Counted from the first letter of the stretch, positions 26,187 to 35,543 are shown. The stretch is 61,541 nt of DNA from Clostridia bacterium (GCA_017623975.1 JAGANX010000018.1:1-61541); one strand, 5' to 3'. The notes: generated from the sequence alone by a model not told the origin. Translations and numbers: made by a program.

Positions 26187-26246
26187 TGTCACATCTCCCT
26201 AATATAGATTGTTTTGTAATTTAATAATAGCACATTTCAACAGCTA

Positions 26247-28394
26247 TTAAAATATGTGCGTTCCTTTTTTAACCTTATGCTCTATGCCGTTAATTATGAC
26301 AGTTGCGCTTTTTGGTACGGTAATTTCGTAGCGGATTTTACCGTTTTCGTGGTACCATTTGGATGATATTTTGCCAAATTTCGTACACAGGGTGGCACTT
26401 AAATGGTCAAGCTTGTCTGTTGGCGTTGGCTCTATCACTATTTTTTCAAAGGCAGGCTTGTCCTCGCAGGGCTTAATTCCGCACGCCACCTCATAAACCC
26501 AGTCTGCCACGCTACCATAGGCATAATGGTTAAAGGAGTTCATATTCCTTGACCAAAATTCGCCCTTTTCGTTCTTTCCGTCCCAATGCTCCCAAATTGT
26601 AGTTGCGCCCTGCTTTACAGAATAAAGCCAAGAGGGGAATTTGTCCTGCAAAAGCAGTGAATAAGCGGTTTCGCTATACCCATTTTGTGAAAGGGCATGC
26701 AAAAGATAGGGCGTACCGACAAAGCCTGTTTTCAAGCGTGTTCCGTTTGCTATAATCATATCGTTTAGCTGTTTTGCAACCGCTTTTTTATCCTGTGCTA
26801 TGTCAAAATAAAGAGCAAGGACACACTCTGTTTGGGTTTTATATTCCTTAAAGGTTTCTTTTATTTTCTTGGTTATTTTTTCGTGCAGGCGTTCATATTT
26901 TTCAACACTCCTGCCTAAAATTTTTCCAACCTTAATTACTATTCCAACAGAATGGCGGTAGAAAACCGATGCAATAAAGTCCTCGCTTGACGAGCCGCGA
27001 TAGCTACCCTCGGGGGCATCAAGCCCAAGCCAGTCGCCAAATTGGTCACAGCCGCACCAAAGGTATTTTTCCTTTGTTACGCTGCCAATATATTTAATGT
27101 ATCTTTTCATACAGGCATAGTGCTTTTTCAGTACGCTTACATTACCGTAGGATAAATAAAGCTGATAGGGAATTATAGTTGCGCTATCTCCCCACACAGC
27201 GCCGCTTGTTTCTGCCGTTGACCAGTCCCAGCAAACGGTTTGGGGAATAATGTTGGGGATATAGCCTGTCTTTCCTTGGTCAAGACGCATATCGTGCAGC
27301 CATTTTTCAAAGAACCTGTTTACATCGTAATTGTAGCAGGCGGTTTTGCAAAATACCGTTGCATCCCCTGTCCAGCCCTGCCTTTCATCCCTTTGCGGGC
27401 AGTCTGTCGGCACATCCAAGAAATTACCCTTTTGTCCCCATATAATGTTGGAAAACAGCTTATTCAGCTCCTTGTTTGAGCTTTCAAGATAGCCTGTACG
27501 CTTTATATCCGAATGTAAAACTATAGCTTTTATATTTTCCTTTTTGATTTCACAGGGGAAGCTGTCAACACGCATATACCTAAAACCCCAAAAGGCTAAA
27601 ATAGGCTTGTATCTGTTTTCACCTTGGTGACATATATACTCAAAGCGAGCCTTTGCATCACGGTAGTTATCGTTATAAAAGTTGCCGTATTTGTCAAGCT
27701 CCTCACAAACGGTAAATGCTACCCTATCCCCTTTTTCGGCACTTACGCAAAATTCAAAATATCCTGTTAAATTCTGCCCAAAATCTATTAAGGTGTCCCC
27801 GTTTGGCGCTTTAAAAATCGACACAGGTTCAAGTATTTCCTGCTCCTTTACAAAAACGCCCTCTTGCTTTTCTATCTTTTTCTTATCGTAATCAATTGTT
27901 TTTGCATTTACATATTCGTCCTCAAACAAAGAGTCGTAAATTTCTCCGTCATAAAGCTCTGCCATACGAAGCTTGTCCTTTTTTACAAGCCAGCTCTCAT
28001 CAGTTACAAAAGTTTCCCTTTCGCCGCCCTTGTATTCTATAACAAGCTTGGCAATTAGGGCTTTTTTAAGCTCCTCTTTGCCTTTATCAACATTGAAGTT
28101 GATTTTGCCCTTGTACCATCCGTCAGACACTATTACATCAAGGCTGCTTTCCTCTTTCAGCATTTTTGTAACATCATAGCTTTGATACTGCACGCGTTTT
28201 CTTGAAGTGAAGCCGGGGGCTAAAATAAAGTCACCCACACGCACCCCGTCAATTTCCGCATAATAGCAGCCGAGGGATGTTACATTAAGGGTCGCTTTTT
28301 TAATTTTGCCCTTTAATTTCACTGACTTATGAAAATGTACAGGCTCATAAAGCTTGTTTTCGGGATGTATTATATAATTTGCATATTTAAACAT
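26247..28394 (-). CDS. GH78 alpha-L-rhamnosidase
   Basis: Releases terminal L-rhamnose from plant glycans such as rhamnogalacturonan side chains or flavonoid glycosides. The 715-residue protein follows the bacterial rhamnosidase order: N-terminal beta domains (LGCYYAEIDGVRVGDFILAPGFT), then the (alpha/alpha)6 barrel from about residue 300 with DVPTDCPQRDERQGWTGDA at 327-345, whose D336, E337 and D344 are conserved acidic positions, then TTIWEHWDG and NHYAYGSVADWVYEVACGI, and a C-terminal beta domain (YEITVPKSATVIING). There is no signal peptide, so it acts in the cytoplasm. The upstream SGNH esterase gene overlaps it by one base, giving an operon that removes acyl groups and rhamnose. Confidence 0.92.
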   Translation of the reverse strand: MFKYANYIIHPENKLYEPVHFHKSVKLKGKIKKATLNVTSLGCYYAEIDGVRVGDFILAPGFTSRKRVQYQSYDVTKMLKEESSLDVIVSDGWYKGKINFNVDKGKEELKKALIAKLVIEYKGGERETFVTDESWLVKKDKLRMAELYDGEIYDSLFEDEYVNAKTIDYDKKKIEKQEGVFVKEQEILEPVSIFKAPNGDTLIDFGQNLTGYFEFCVSAEKGDRVAFTVCEELDKYGNFYNDNYRDAKARFEYICHQGENRYKPILAFWGFRYMRVDSFPCEIKKENIKAIVLHSDIKRTGYLESSNKELNKLFSNIIWGQKGNFLDVPTDCPQRDERQGWTGDATVFCKTACYNYDVNRFFEKWLHDMRLDQGKTGYIPNIIPQTVCWDWSTAETSGAVWGDSATIIPYQLYLSYGNVSVLKKHYACMKRYIKYIGSVTKEKYLWCGCDQFGDWLGLDAPEGSYRGSSSEDFIASVFYRHSVGIVIKVGKILGRSVEKYERLHEKITKKIKETFKEYKTQTECVLALYFDIAQDKKAVAKQLNDMIIANGTRLKTGFVGTPYLLHALSQNGYSETAYSLLLQDKFPSWLYSVKQGATTIWEHWDGKNEKGEFWSRNMNSFNHYAYGSVADWVYEVACGIKPCEDKPAFEKIVIEPTPTDKLDHLSATLCTKFGKISSKWYHENGKIRYEITVPKSATVIINGIEHKVKKGTHIF

Positions 28395-29356
28395 TATAGC
28401 TTATTGTCCTTTATAAATTTAAATAAATTCTGCGCTATCATTTCCGAGCCGTAGGTATTTGGGTGAACTCCGTCAGCCAAGCACTCCGCAACATTTGGCA
28501 TTAAATCAAGCCCATCTGCCACGGTAATGTTTGGGTAAAGGGCGCAGGCATCCTTGATTTTGTTAATGCACCAAGAAAACCTTTCCACATCCAAATCCCT
28601 TGTCCTAAAAATCGGTGTTATGGCAAGAATTTTAGTGTTTGGATATATTTCACTCAGCCTTTTATAAAAATCAAAGGCTGCCCTCTCATAATCGTAGGTA
28701 TCCACACATTCATAGTAATTTGTACCCAAGAAGGCTATAATTTTATCTGGCTCAAAGCCCGTAACCTTCATTAAATCCTTAGCTTCAAAGCGGTAGCCGC
28801 CTATACCTTGGTCCAAGATTGTATATCCTGTTTTCCTTTGCAGACTGTTAAGGTATGAGGCGCTTGCAAAATCAGGGCCTGCGCCCTGTGTAATAGAGTC
28901 ACCTATTACAAGAACCCTTTGTCCCTTGTCCTTTACAGCCTCATAGCCACCGTCAAGGGTAAAATTCTTTATTTCAAGCTTACTCTCTCCCGGCAGGTAA
29001 AGGGTAACAAGCTTCTTTCCTGCGGGCAGAGTAAACTCCACCTTGCCTTTTAGCCTGTCCTCAATTTTGTATATGCTTGTCAAAACACCGTTTATATATA
29101 AATCAACCGTGTTTCCCCTTTCGTGACTGTGGGAGGCTCTATAATCAAAGCTGATATTTTCAGAGTCCGTCTTAAATTCAAGCCTTATTCCACCTGTAAA
29201 GCCTGCGTACATACGCCAGCCCCAATCATATTCAGGTCTTGCCATATAATCAATTTGCTCCTTACTGTATCTGTACGGAACAAAATATCCCTTATTTTCT
29301 TCAAAATACACTGCCCCCTTTGTGAGCCTTTTAAGTGTTTTTCCTGTCAGTCGCAT
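28394..29356 (-). CDS. SGNH/GDSL-family esterase (carbohydrate deacetylase-like)
   Basis: A 320-residue esterase. Residues about 45-145 form a beta-sandwich (GWRMYAGFTGGIRLEFK, NTVDLYINGVL) like the N-terminal module of CE2-type esterases. The SGNH domain follows: block I VLVIGDSITQGAG with the nucleophile Ser, the block III Asn in AFLGTNYYEC, and block V DGVHPNTYGSEMIA with the catalytic Asp and His. AAGGAG lies 8 nt before the start and there is no signal peptide. The overlap with the GH78 gene suggests removal of acetyl groups from rhamnose-containing oligosaccharides; that substrate is inferred from context. Confidence 0.85.
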   Translation of the reverse strand: MRLTGKTLKRLTKGAVYFEENKGYFVPYRYSKEQIDYMARPEYDWGWRMYAGFTGGIRLEFKTDSENISFDYRASHSHERGNTVDLYINGVLTSIYKIEDRLKGKVEFTLPAGKKLVTLYLPGESKLEIKNFTLDGGYEAVKDKGQRVLVIGDSITQGAGPDFASASYLNSLQRKTGYTILDQGIGGYRFEAKDLMKVTGFEPDKIIAFLGTNYYECVDTYDYERAAFDFYKRLSEIYPNTKILAITPIFRTRDLDVERFSWCINKIKDACALYPNITVADGLDLMPNVAECLADGVHPNTYGSEMIAQNLFKFIKDNKL

Positions 29357-29388
29357 AATCCATTCTCCTTATAAAATATTACAGTTAA

Positions 29389-29417
29389 ATTTTATCTTAA
29401 ATAGTATTAAATGTCAA
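29389..29417 (-). promoter_or_regulatory. Promoter of the esterase-rhamnosidase operon
   Basis: Minus-strand TTGACA (29417-29412), 17-nt spacer, TAAAAT (29394-29389). Confidence 0.65.
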
Positions 29418-29457
29418 CTAAAATATAGCTGTTTTTTATATTTTTTAATTATAAACA

Positions 29458-29481
29458 AAAAGAGGCGATAACGCCTCTTTT
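29458..29481. terminator. Bidirectional hairpin terminator
   Basis: Arms AAAAGAGGCG and CGCCTCTTTT with an ATAA loop. It lies downstream of the minus-strand LRR lipoprotein gene and upstream of the esterase promoter. Confidence 0.75.
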
Positions 29482-29538
29482 ATTAAAATTTGACCGTATT
29501 GGATTTTTTATATCTTAGCCATAAGGAATATTTGCCTA

Positions 29539-29584
29539 AAAGTACCGTCTTATCCCTTTTTAGGCTGGTTTAAGCGGGTACTTC
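29539..29584 (-). terminator. Possible first terminator of the LRR lipoprotein
   Basis: A longer hairpin with outer arms AAGTACC and GGTACTT and an inner CCGCTTA/TAAGACGG pairing starts just after the stop codon at 29590. The T run is short, so it may protect the mRNA 3' end rather than terminate alone. Confidence 0.5.
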
Positions 29585-29589
29585 TAAGA

Positions 29590-30774
29590 TTATTTCTTGT
29601 ATCCCCAAGTGACATTATGCTCTGATGAATTCCATCTTTCGTTCCAACCGTCAGGTTTGCTTTCTGCTTCACAATAAATCTTCATACGCCTGTTAGCACC
29701 ATTAAATATGTCCATTTGTATTTGAGTTACGCTGCTTGGTATTACTATACTTTCCAATTGTTCGCAATTTCCAAATGCGTTGTAACCGATGTACTGTACA
29801 CCATTACCGATTGTAACGCTTTTTAAACTAGTGCACCAATAAAAAGCGTTGTCATCTATACTAACTATATTGTTTGGAATTTCTATATTAGTCAAATTCT
29901 TACACGAGCCAAATGCGCCATTAAGAATAAACCTTGTATTCTCTTTTATCACAAAAGAAGTTATATTTTTATCATCTACATTAGCAAGCGCTAAATATGG
30001 ATTTTCCTCATTGCCAATATATTTGGCATTATCGCAAATACTATAGTTAAAGGTTTTAAAGGAAAAACCAAACGCATAAGTACCTATTTTTGTCACACTG
30101 TTAGGCAGTTGCAATTCAGTCATAGAAGGACACTCCTCAAAAGCCTGTGTGCCAATACTCACAACACCATCAGGTATCTCTATACTTGTCAAATCATAGC
30201 ATCTGCTAAACGCTCTTGATTGAATCCGTTTCGTTCCACTATTTATTTCACAAGCAGTTATGTATTGGTCTTTTGCTTTCATAAGAATTAAATATGGGTT
30301 ATCCGAAGTTCCAAGATACAAACCGTTATCATAACTGTTATAGGCAAGTTTTGAGCAACCGTCAAATGCAAAGTCATCAACGAATGTTTCATTACTCGGT
30401 AGAACTATCTCTGTTAGATTTTCGCAAGAGTTAAAAGCCGCCTCACCAATAAACTTTACCCCGCTTGGCATTTCCACACCTGTTATAGTGTTGTTCCTAA
30501 ATGCCTCTTTTCCTATTTCCGTCACAGGCAATCCTTTATATGTTTCCGGTATTACAATATCCTTGTCCTTGCATGAACCAATTCCTTTTACAATATAGGA
30601 TTTTTTGTCACTTGACAACTGGTACTCCAAGCCTTTGCTTGTACGAGGTTTTTCTTGTTTTTCTTGTCCCTCATCGTCCTCGTCTGTTTCATTAGTATCT
30701 TCACAAGATACTAATACAAAGCAAAGACACAAGGAAAGCATAAGCAAGAACAATGCTAAAAGTTTCTTTTTCAT
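29590..30774 (-). CDS. BspA-type leucine-rich-repeat lipoprotein
   Basis: Surface lipoprotein of 394 residues. The signal peptide ends FVLVSC with lipidation at about Cys24, followed by an acidic linker (EDTNETDEDDEGQE). From about residue 50 it is built of BspA/LRR_5 repeats: IVIPETYKGLPVTEIGKEAF, VKFIGEAAFNSCENLTEIVL, VVSIGTQAFEECPSMTELQL, YIGYNAFGNCEQLESIVIP. It ends with the YCEAESKPDGWNERW...WGYKK module shared with the lipoproteins at 315 and 23790. The start follows AAGGAGAG. Adhesin-like; no partner is evident. Confidence 0.83.
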   Translation of the reverse strand: MKKKLLALFLLMLSLCLCFVLVSCEDTNETDEDDEGQEKQEKPRTSKGLEYQLSSDKKSYIVKGIGSCKDKDIVIPETYKGLPVTEIGKEAFRNNTITGVEMPSGVKFIGEAAFNSCENLTEIVLPSNETFVDDFAFDGCSKLAYNSYDNGLYLGTSDNPYLILMKAKDQYITACEINSGTKRIQSRAFSRCYDLTSIEIPDGVVSIGTQAFEECPSMTELQLPNSVTKIGTYAFGFSFKTFNYSICDNAKYIGNEENPYLALANVDDKNITSFVIKENTRFILNGAFGSCKNLTNIEIPNNIVSIDDNAFYWCTSLKSVTIGNGVQYIGYNAFGNCEQLESIVIPSSVTQIQMDIFNGANRRMKIYCEAESKPDGWNERWNSSEHNVTWGYKK

Positions 30775-30854
30775 TTTCTCTCTCCTTAAAAATCAATAAA
30801 TATTATTCTGATTATATTGTAATACCAAATAGTATAAAAATCAACCACTAATTT

Positions 30855-30881
30855 AAAAGCACCTTGACAAATGTCAAAGTG
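30855..30881. terminator. Terminator of the GH3 gene (bidirectional)
   Basis: Arms AGCACCTTGACA and TGTCAAAGTGCT with flanking A and T runs on both sides, next to the GH3 stop. Confidence 0.8.
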
Positions 30882-30889
30882 CTCTTTTT

Positions 30890-32764
30890 TTAAAATGTAA
30901 CTGTAAGCCTTTCGCCCTTTTTCAAGTGAACTTTTTTAAAGTCCAAAAGCTCGGGGTGTGGCTCATATTTGAATTTCAATACTGAATAGTCAGTATCGTA
31001 GTCGCCGCTGTTTGTAAGCTCAACGGTGTTTTCGTCAAGCCAATTTTCTTCAACCTTACTGTAAGTTAAGCCATAGCCAAAGGGATATAGGGGCTTGCCC
31101 TTAAAGAACTTATATGTTCTGTTTTCCATACTGTAATCTCTGAACGGTGGCAAATCCTCAGTGGATTTATAGAAGGTAACGGGCAATCTGCCGCTTGGTG
31201 AGTATTTGCCAAGCAATATGTCTGCCACTGCGTTTCCCCCCTCGGAGCCCGGGTAGAAGCATTGAAGCACTGCATCGCATTTTTCATCCTGGTCGCAAAG
31301 TGCAACTGCACTTCCGCTAACATTTATAAATATTGTTGGCTTGCCAAGGGCAATTACTTCCTCATAAAGCTTTCTTTGGGGGGAAGGCAAATTAAGGTCG
31401 TTTTTATCTCCTGCCTTGTCACCGTTAAAGTCGTCACCCTCCTCACCCTCGATTGATGGGTTAAGACCCATACAAAGAATAACAACATCCGCCATTTTAG
31501 CAGTAATAACCGCTTCACGAAGTGGGAAGCCTGTCCAGTTTCCGTCTGTTTTTGTTGCGTGACATCCCTTTGCATAGATAATTCTGCCATCAAAGCTATC
31601 CTGCAAGCCGTTAAGAATTGTTACATATCTTGAAGGTGTACCGTTATAGTTTGCGTGTAATACGCTTCTGTCATCTGCGTTCGGACCGATTACCGCAATA
31701 GTTTTTACATCCTTGGAAAGTGGCAAAATACCGTTATTCTTCAAAAGAACAATGCTTTCCCTTGCCATTTGCCTGTTAATTTCCAGATGCTTTGGACATT
31801 CAACCACATCATAAGGGATTTTATCGTATTCGCAATCGCTGTCAAACATACCAAGGCGGAAACGAGCCTCAAACAGCTTTTCAACCGCTTTCGTTATAGT
31901 TTCTTCATCAATCAAGTCCATTTCATAGGCTTCATAAAGCGCAAGATACGCATCTCCGCAGTTAAGCTGACATCCGTTGTTTACCGCTAACGCAGCACTT
32001 TCTGCCTCGGTGTCTGTTATATGGTGTCCCCTGTTTATATCTGCAATGGCACCGCAGTCTGAAACCACATAGCCCTTAAAGCCAAATTCACCGTACAAAA
32101 TGTCCTGCAAAAGAGTTTTGGAGGCGCAGCAAGCCTCGCCGTTTACCCTGTTGTAAGCGCCCATTACTGCGCTTGGGTCGGCATGGTCTATACAATATTT
32201 AAATGCAAAAAGATATGTTTCGTAAAGGTCCTCTTTGCTAACCCTTGCATCAAAGCCGTGGCGTTCATATTCAGGGCCGCTATGTACTGCATAGTGTTTA
32301 ATTGTAGCGTCTAACTTTCTGTATTTGCCCTCACCCTGCAAGCCTTTAATAAACGCTGTACCCATTTTGCCTGTCAAAAGCGGGTCCTCACCATAGGTTT
32401 CGTGTCCTCTGCCCCAGCGTGGGTCACGGAAAATGTTAATGTTCGGTGACCAATAGGTAAGTCCTTGGTAAAGCTCTGTTGAGCCGAATTTTTTAAACTC
32501 GTTATATTTTGCCCTTGCCTCATCTGAAATAGCTGTGGCAACCTTATACATTAAGTCTGTATTATAGCTTGCAGCCATACCGATAGCCTGTGGGAAAACC
32601 GTTGCGCAGCCCTGTCTTGCAACACCGTGCAAGCACTCGTTCCACCAGTTGTACGCAGGCACGCCCAATCGTTCAATAGCAGGTGCGTCATACCTCATTT
32701 GCGCCATTTTTTCTTCAATGGTCATTTTGCTAACCAATTCTTTTGCTCTTTCCAAAAAGGTCAT
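30890..32764 (-). CDS. GH3 beta-xylosidase/beta-glucosidase
   Basis: Retaining exo-glycosidase of 624 residues, cytoplasmic (no signal peptide). The N-terminal TIM barrel has YNWWNECLHGVAR and NIFRDPRWGRGHETYGEDP, typical of the xylosidase-like branch, ATIKHYAVHSG, and the nucleophile Asp236 in YVVSDCGAI. The alpha/beta sandwich domain has KTIAVIGPNADD, ILCMGLNPSIEGEEGDD (acid/base region) and FYPGSEGGNAVADILLG. The C-terminal fibronectin-like domain is short, so the protein is smaller than the usual 700-plus residues. It is divergent from an AraC regulator through abutting promoters. Acting on imported xylo- or gluco-oligosaccharides is likely; sugar specificity is not proven. Confidence 0.88.
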   Translation of the reverse strand: MTFLERAKELVSKMTIEEKMAQMRYDAPAIERLGVPAYNWWNECLHGVARQGCATVFPQAIGMAASYNTDLMYKVATAISDEARAKYNEFKKFGSTELYQGLTYWSPNINIFRDPRWGRGHETYGEDPLLTGKMGTAFIKGLQGEGKYRKLDATIKHYAVHSGPEYERHGFDARVSKEDLYETYLFAFKYCIDHADPSAVMGAYNRVNGEACCASKTLLQDILYGEFGFKGYVVSDCGAIADINRGHHITDTEAESAALAVNNGCQLNCGDAYLALYEAYEMDLIDEETITKAVEKLFEARFRLGMFDSDCEYDKIPYDVVECPKHLEINRQMARESIVLLKNNGILPLSKDVKTIAVIGPNADDRSVLHANYNGTPSRYVTILNGLQDSFDGRIIYAKGCHATKTDGNWTGFPLREAVITAKMADVVILCMGLNPSIEGEEGDDFNGDKAGDKNDLNLPSPQRKLYEEVIALGKPTIFINVSGSAVALCDQDEKCDAVLQCFYPGSEGGNAVADILLGKYSPSGRLPVTFYKSTEDLPPFRDYSMENRTYKFFKGKPLYPFGYGLTYSKVEENWLDENTVELTNSGDYDTDYSVLKFKYEPHPELLDFKKVHLKKGERLTVTF

Positions 32765-32799
32765 AGTATTCTCCCTTTAACATAAAATTTTCCATTTTT

Positions 32800-32828
32800 A
32801 TTATACAATAAAGGCATTGATAAATCAA
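32800..32828 (-). promoter_or_regulatory. Promoter of the GH3 gene
   Basis: Minus-strand TTGATT (32828-32823), 17-nt spacer, TATAAT (32805-32800). Its -35 box abuts that of the divergent AraC promoter. Confidence 0.75.
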
Positions 32829-32845
32829 GGCGAATATGGTACAAT
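32817..32845 (+). promoter_or_regulatory. Promoter of the AraC-family regulator
   Basis: TTGATA (32817-32822), 17-nt spacer, TACAAT (32840-32845). The two -35 boxes together form the inverted repeat TTGATAAATCAA (32817-32828), so polymerase cannot occupy both at once. Confidence 0.7.
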
Positions 32846-32880
32846 TATAAGACAATATTTAGTTTTTAACGGAGAATTAT

Positions 32881-33663
32881 ATGTTATACCAAGCACAGCA
32901 CTCCATAATTGCCGATAAGGTGACCCTTGAAAGCGGAATCAACCTTAATTTTCCTACTCATATTCATAATAGCTTCGAAATAATAATAGCCACAAGCGGA
33001 GAAATGGAAATAACCGTAGCGGGCAAAAGCTACATAATTTCAGGTAATGAATGCGTATTGGTTTTCCCAAACCAGCTACACGAAATTAAAACGGAAAGAT
33101 ATGCAGAGCATGCTATTTTGATTTTTTCGCCCCAGCTTGTCAGAGCATTCAGTAAAAAATTTGAATCCCACGTACCTAAAATCAACAAGTTCTGCTTAGA
33201 CAATTTTTATATTAACAAAATAAAGAGCCTTGACGGTAAAAGGTCCACGGTGGAATTGAAGGGTCTTTTGTATTCAATTTGCGGCGAATTTGATAAAAAT
33301 GCGGAATATTTTGAGTACAAGGGTGATGGACAAAATCTGCTATTTAAAATCTTTAATTTTGTTTCTGAAAACTATAAGGGTAAATGCTCTCTTTACGAGC
33401 TGGCAAAGGAAACTACTTATAATTATGTATATCTATCCAAGCATTTTTCCAAAAATACGGGAATTAGCTATACCGAATACGTTTGTCGCTTCCGTATAAA
33501 CGAGGCTTGTTATCTTCTAATGAATACAAATAGCTCCGTGCTTGATATTGCTTACGAATGTGGCTTTGATTGCCTTCGCAGCTTTAACAGAAACTTCAAA
33601 GCAGTAATCGGCACATCCCCAAGCGCATATAGAACGCAAAAAGCAAAAAACCGGGTAGAATAG
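32881..33663 (+). CDS. AraC-family regulator
   Basis: Sugar-responsive type regulator of 260 residues. Residues about 10-90 form a cupin-like ligand domain (FPTHIHNSFEIIIATSG, with the usual His pair). The C-terminal 100 residues hold two HTH motifs: CSLYELAKETTYNYVYLSKHF and SVLDIAYECGFDCLRSFNRNFKAVIGTSPSAYR, the AraC signature. GGAG lies a few bases upstream of the start. It is divergent from the GH3 gene and most likely controls it; the inducer is unknown. Confidence 0.9.
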   Translation: MLYQAQHSIIADKVTLESGINLNFPTHIHNSFEIIIATSGEMEITVAGKSYIISGNECVLVFPNQLHEIKTERYAEHAILIFSPQLVRAFSKKFESHVPKINKFCLDNFYINKIKSLDGKRSTVELKGLLYSICGEFDKNAEYFEYKGDGQNLLFKIFNFVSENYKGKCSLYELAKETTYNYVYLSKHFSKNTGISYTEYVCRFRINEACYLLMNTNSSVLDIAYECGFDCLRSFNRNFKAVIGTSPSAYRTQKAKNRVE

Positions 33664-33664
33664 T

Positions 33665-33694
33665 AAAAAGCTGTGTATCGCTACACAGCTTTTT
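33665..33694 (+). terminator. Terminator of the AraC gene
   Basis: Arms AAAAAGCTGTGTA and TACACAGCTTTTT with a TCGC loop, immediately after the stop. Confidence 0.92.
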
Positions 33695-33842
33695 ACTTTA
33701 TTCAGTTGAATATGTTAACAGCGGTCATTATTATATTTCCGCTATCGTCTCCGTTTCTTTCAACCTCATATTTTTTCGTTGGAGGCTGCTACAACATCCT
33801 GCGTTTCAAAAACGGTTATTTCCCATTTATGCGTGGTATATA

Positions 33843-35543
33843 TTATTGCTTCGCCTCTTCAACCTTATTATATGAAACAAAGTAGTATTTTCCGTTAAAG
33901 TCACCCACAGAATCGTCCTGCATATAGGAGTATTCGGTAGTATCACCGTCTGTTACAGCTACGTACGCGCCCATTGCAAACGTTATGTCCTTTTGCTCAT
34001 TTGTAAAGCCGATTACCTTTAACTCAAAGGTTGTAAAATTATGCTTTGTTACATCTACAAAGATAACGCCCTTTGATGCTTCTCCGTTTTCAAAAATTTC
34101 CTTATTTCCAAGATTGTTTTCGGACACTGCAAAAACACCGTAGGTCAATGTCTTACCCGTTATATTTGTGTACTCCTCTATTGCACTGCTGTTTGCGATA
34201 AAGCAAATGTCAATTCCCACTTCACCGTTTTCCGCTACCGAGTAGCCAAGGCAAACAAAGAGGGGTTCTGTGCTTGATGTATTTGGAGCCTTGTTATATA
34301 CGCAGTTACTGTTTTGGCATACTTGGGTTTTTGTTCCGTTTTCAAGATAGTTTGAATATTCTATTTTGGTTATATAATTGTGAACAGGGTTATCAAGCAT
34401 TACCACACTGCCGCATACCGTACAAATTCCGGCACAGCTATTTGAACTGCTCTCATCAATTGTGTGACCGTAATATACATCACAAGCGCTTGTGCCTGAA
34501 ATAATGTATCTGCCCTCGGTATAGCTTTGGGGGCTTGCTACATAGTCAGTATATGAAATAATTGCAGTTGCTGAAATTGCATCCTTAATGGTGTTTAAGT
34601 ATTCGGTATTTGTTGTAGTAAAGAAGAAATACTTGCCTATGTCTTTAAAATCCAAGGTGGTATTTCCATCTACGCACTCATAAAAGTTCTCTTTAAACGA
34701 GGTTGCATCCATAGTAGGATTGTCACCAAGAATGTAAATGCTTGTAAGAGAGGAGCATCCCAAAAAGTTACGCTGTCCAAGGTCGGTATCATTACCCAAA
34801 ATATAAATGCTTTCAAGATTAGCACAATTTTTAAAGTTGTCAACACCTAAACTTGTGATATTGGACGGAAATACGATCTCTGTTATTGCTGTATTTGAAA
34901 AACGCCAATTATTATTTTTCGAGCAAGCAAGGGAGTAGCTTGCCCCCGGTGCAAGTCGAACGGTGTGAAGATTTGTGCAGTTGTAAAAATTGCGGACTCC
35001 GCCAAAGCCACCGTCAAGATTTGTACATTCTGATAAATCAACCAATCTTAACGCTGTGCTATTTTTAAAATACTCGCAAAAATCCTTCAAGCCTTCATTA
35101 AAGTAAATGTATTGAATGTCTGAAACCTTAAAGCCATTGTTTATGTACTGAAAGTTTGTCAAGCCTCTTAAATTAACTACCACAGTCTGACACGACTCCT
35201 CTGTATATACCTCATACTCGCCCGTGGCAGAATTCCAGATGTGGAAATTAATATTTTCCAGCTGTGTCATCCAACTTTTGTTGATTGTGTAGGTTACATA
35301 GGTGTCGTTATTTGCGTTTGGCTCGTTACGGTTGTTGGGCACTGATTTGTAAATATTGTCACCGTTTTCATCTACTCCGCTAACGTACCAAATCAAAGGG
35401 TTATTCTCCTTATCATAAATAGGAAGGTGGGTGCCGTCTGCAAGAATAGCATTTTCGCTATAATCCACAGCAAGCACAGAGATTGCAAAAAGACAAGAGA
35501 AAACCATAATTCCAAGGAATGTGAGTAAAAGTTTTTTCTTCAT
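33843..35543 (-). CDS. Secreted LRR protein with the shared C-terminal domain
   Basis: Secreted protein of 566 residues. The signal peptide is KKKLLLTFLGIMVFSCLFAISVLAVD. An early region (LIWYVSGVDENGDNIYKSVPN) and BspA-like LRRs (FKNCANLESIYILGNDTDL, FLGCSSLTSIYILGDNPTM) fill residues about 100-330. A short Cys segment (SCAGICTVCGSVVM...CQNSNC) follows. The last 130 residues, from LFVCLGYSVAENGEVGID, form the domain also found in the genes at 16951, 45479 and 47647. AAGGAG precedes the start; no anchor is seen. Probably surface-acting, with unknown ligand. Confidence 0.75.
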   Translation of the reverse strand: MKKKLLLTFLGIMVFSCLFAISVLAVDYSENAILADGTHLPIYDKENNPLIWYVSGVDENGDNIYKSVPNNRNEPNANNDTYVTYTINKSWMTQLENINFHIWNSATGEYEVYTEESCQTVVVNLRGLTNFQYINNGFKVSDIQYIYFNEGLKDFCEYFKNSTALRLVDLSECTNLDGGFGGVRNFYNCTNLHTVRLAPGASYSLACSKNNNWRFSNTAITEIVFPSNITSLGVDNFKNCANLESIYILGNDTDLGQRNFLGCSSLTSIYILGDNPTMDATSFKENFYECVDGNTTLDFKDIGKYFFFTTTNTEYLNTIKDAISATAIISYTDYVASPQSYTEGRYIISGTSACDVYYGHTIDESSSNSCAGICTVCGSVVMLDNPVHNYITKIEYSNYLENGTKTQVCQNSNCVYNKAPNTSSTEPLFVCLGYSVAENGEVGIDICFIANSSAIEEYTNITGKTLTYGVFAVSENNLGNKEIFENGEASKGVIFVDVTKHNFTTFELKVIGFTNEQKDITFAMGAYVAVTDGDTTEYSYMQDDSVGDFNGKYYFVSYNKVEEAKQ

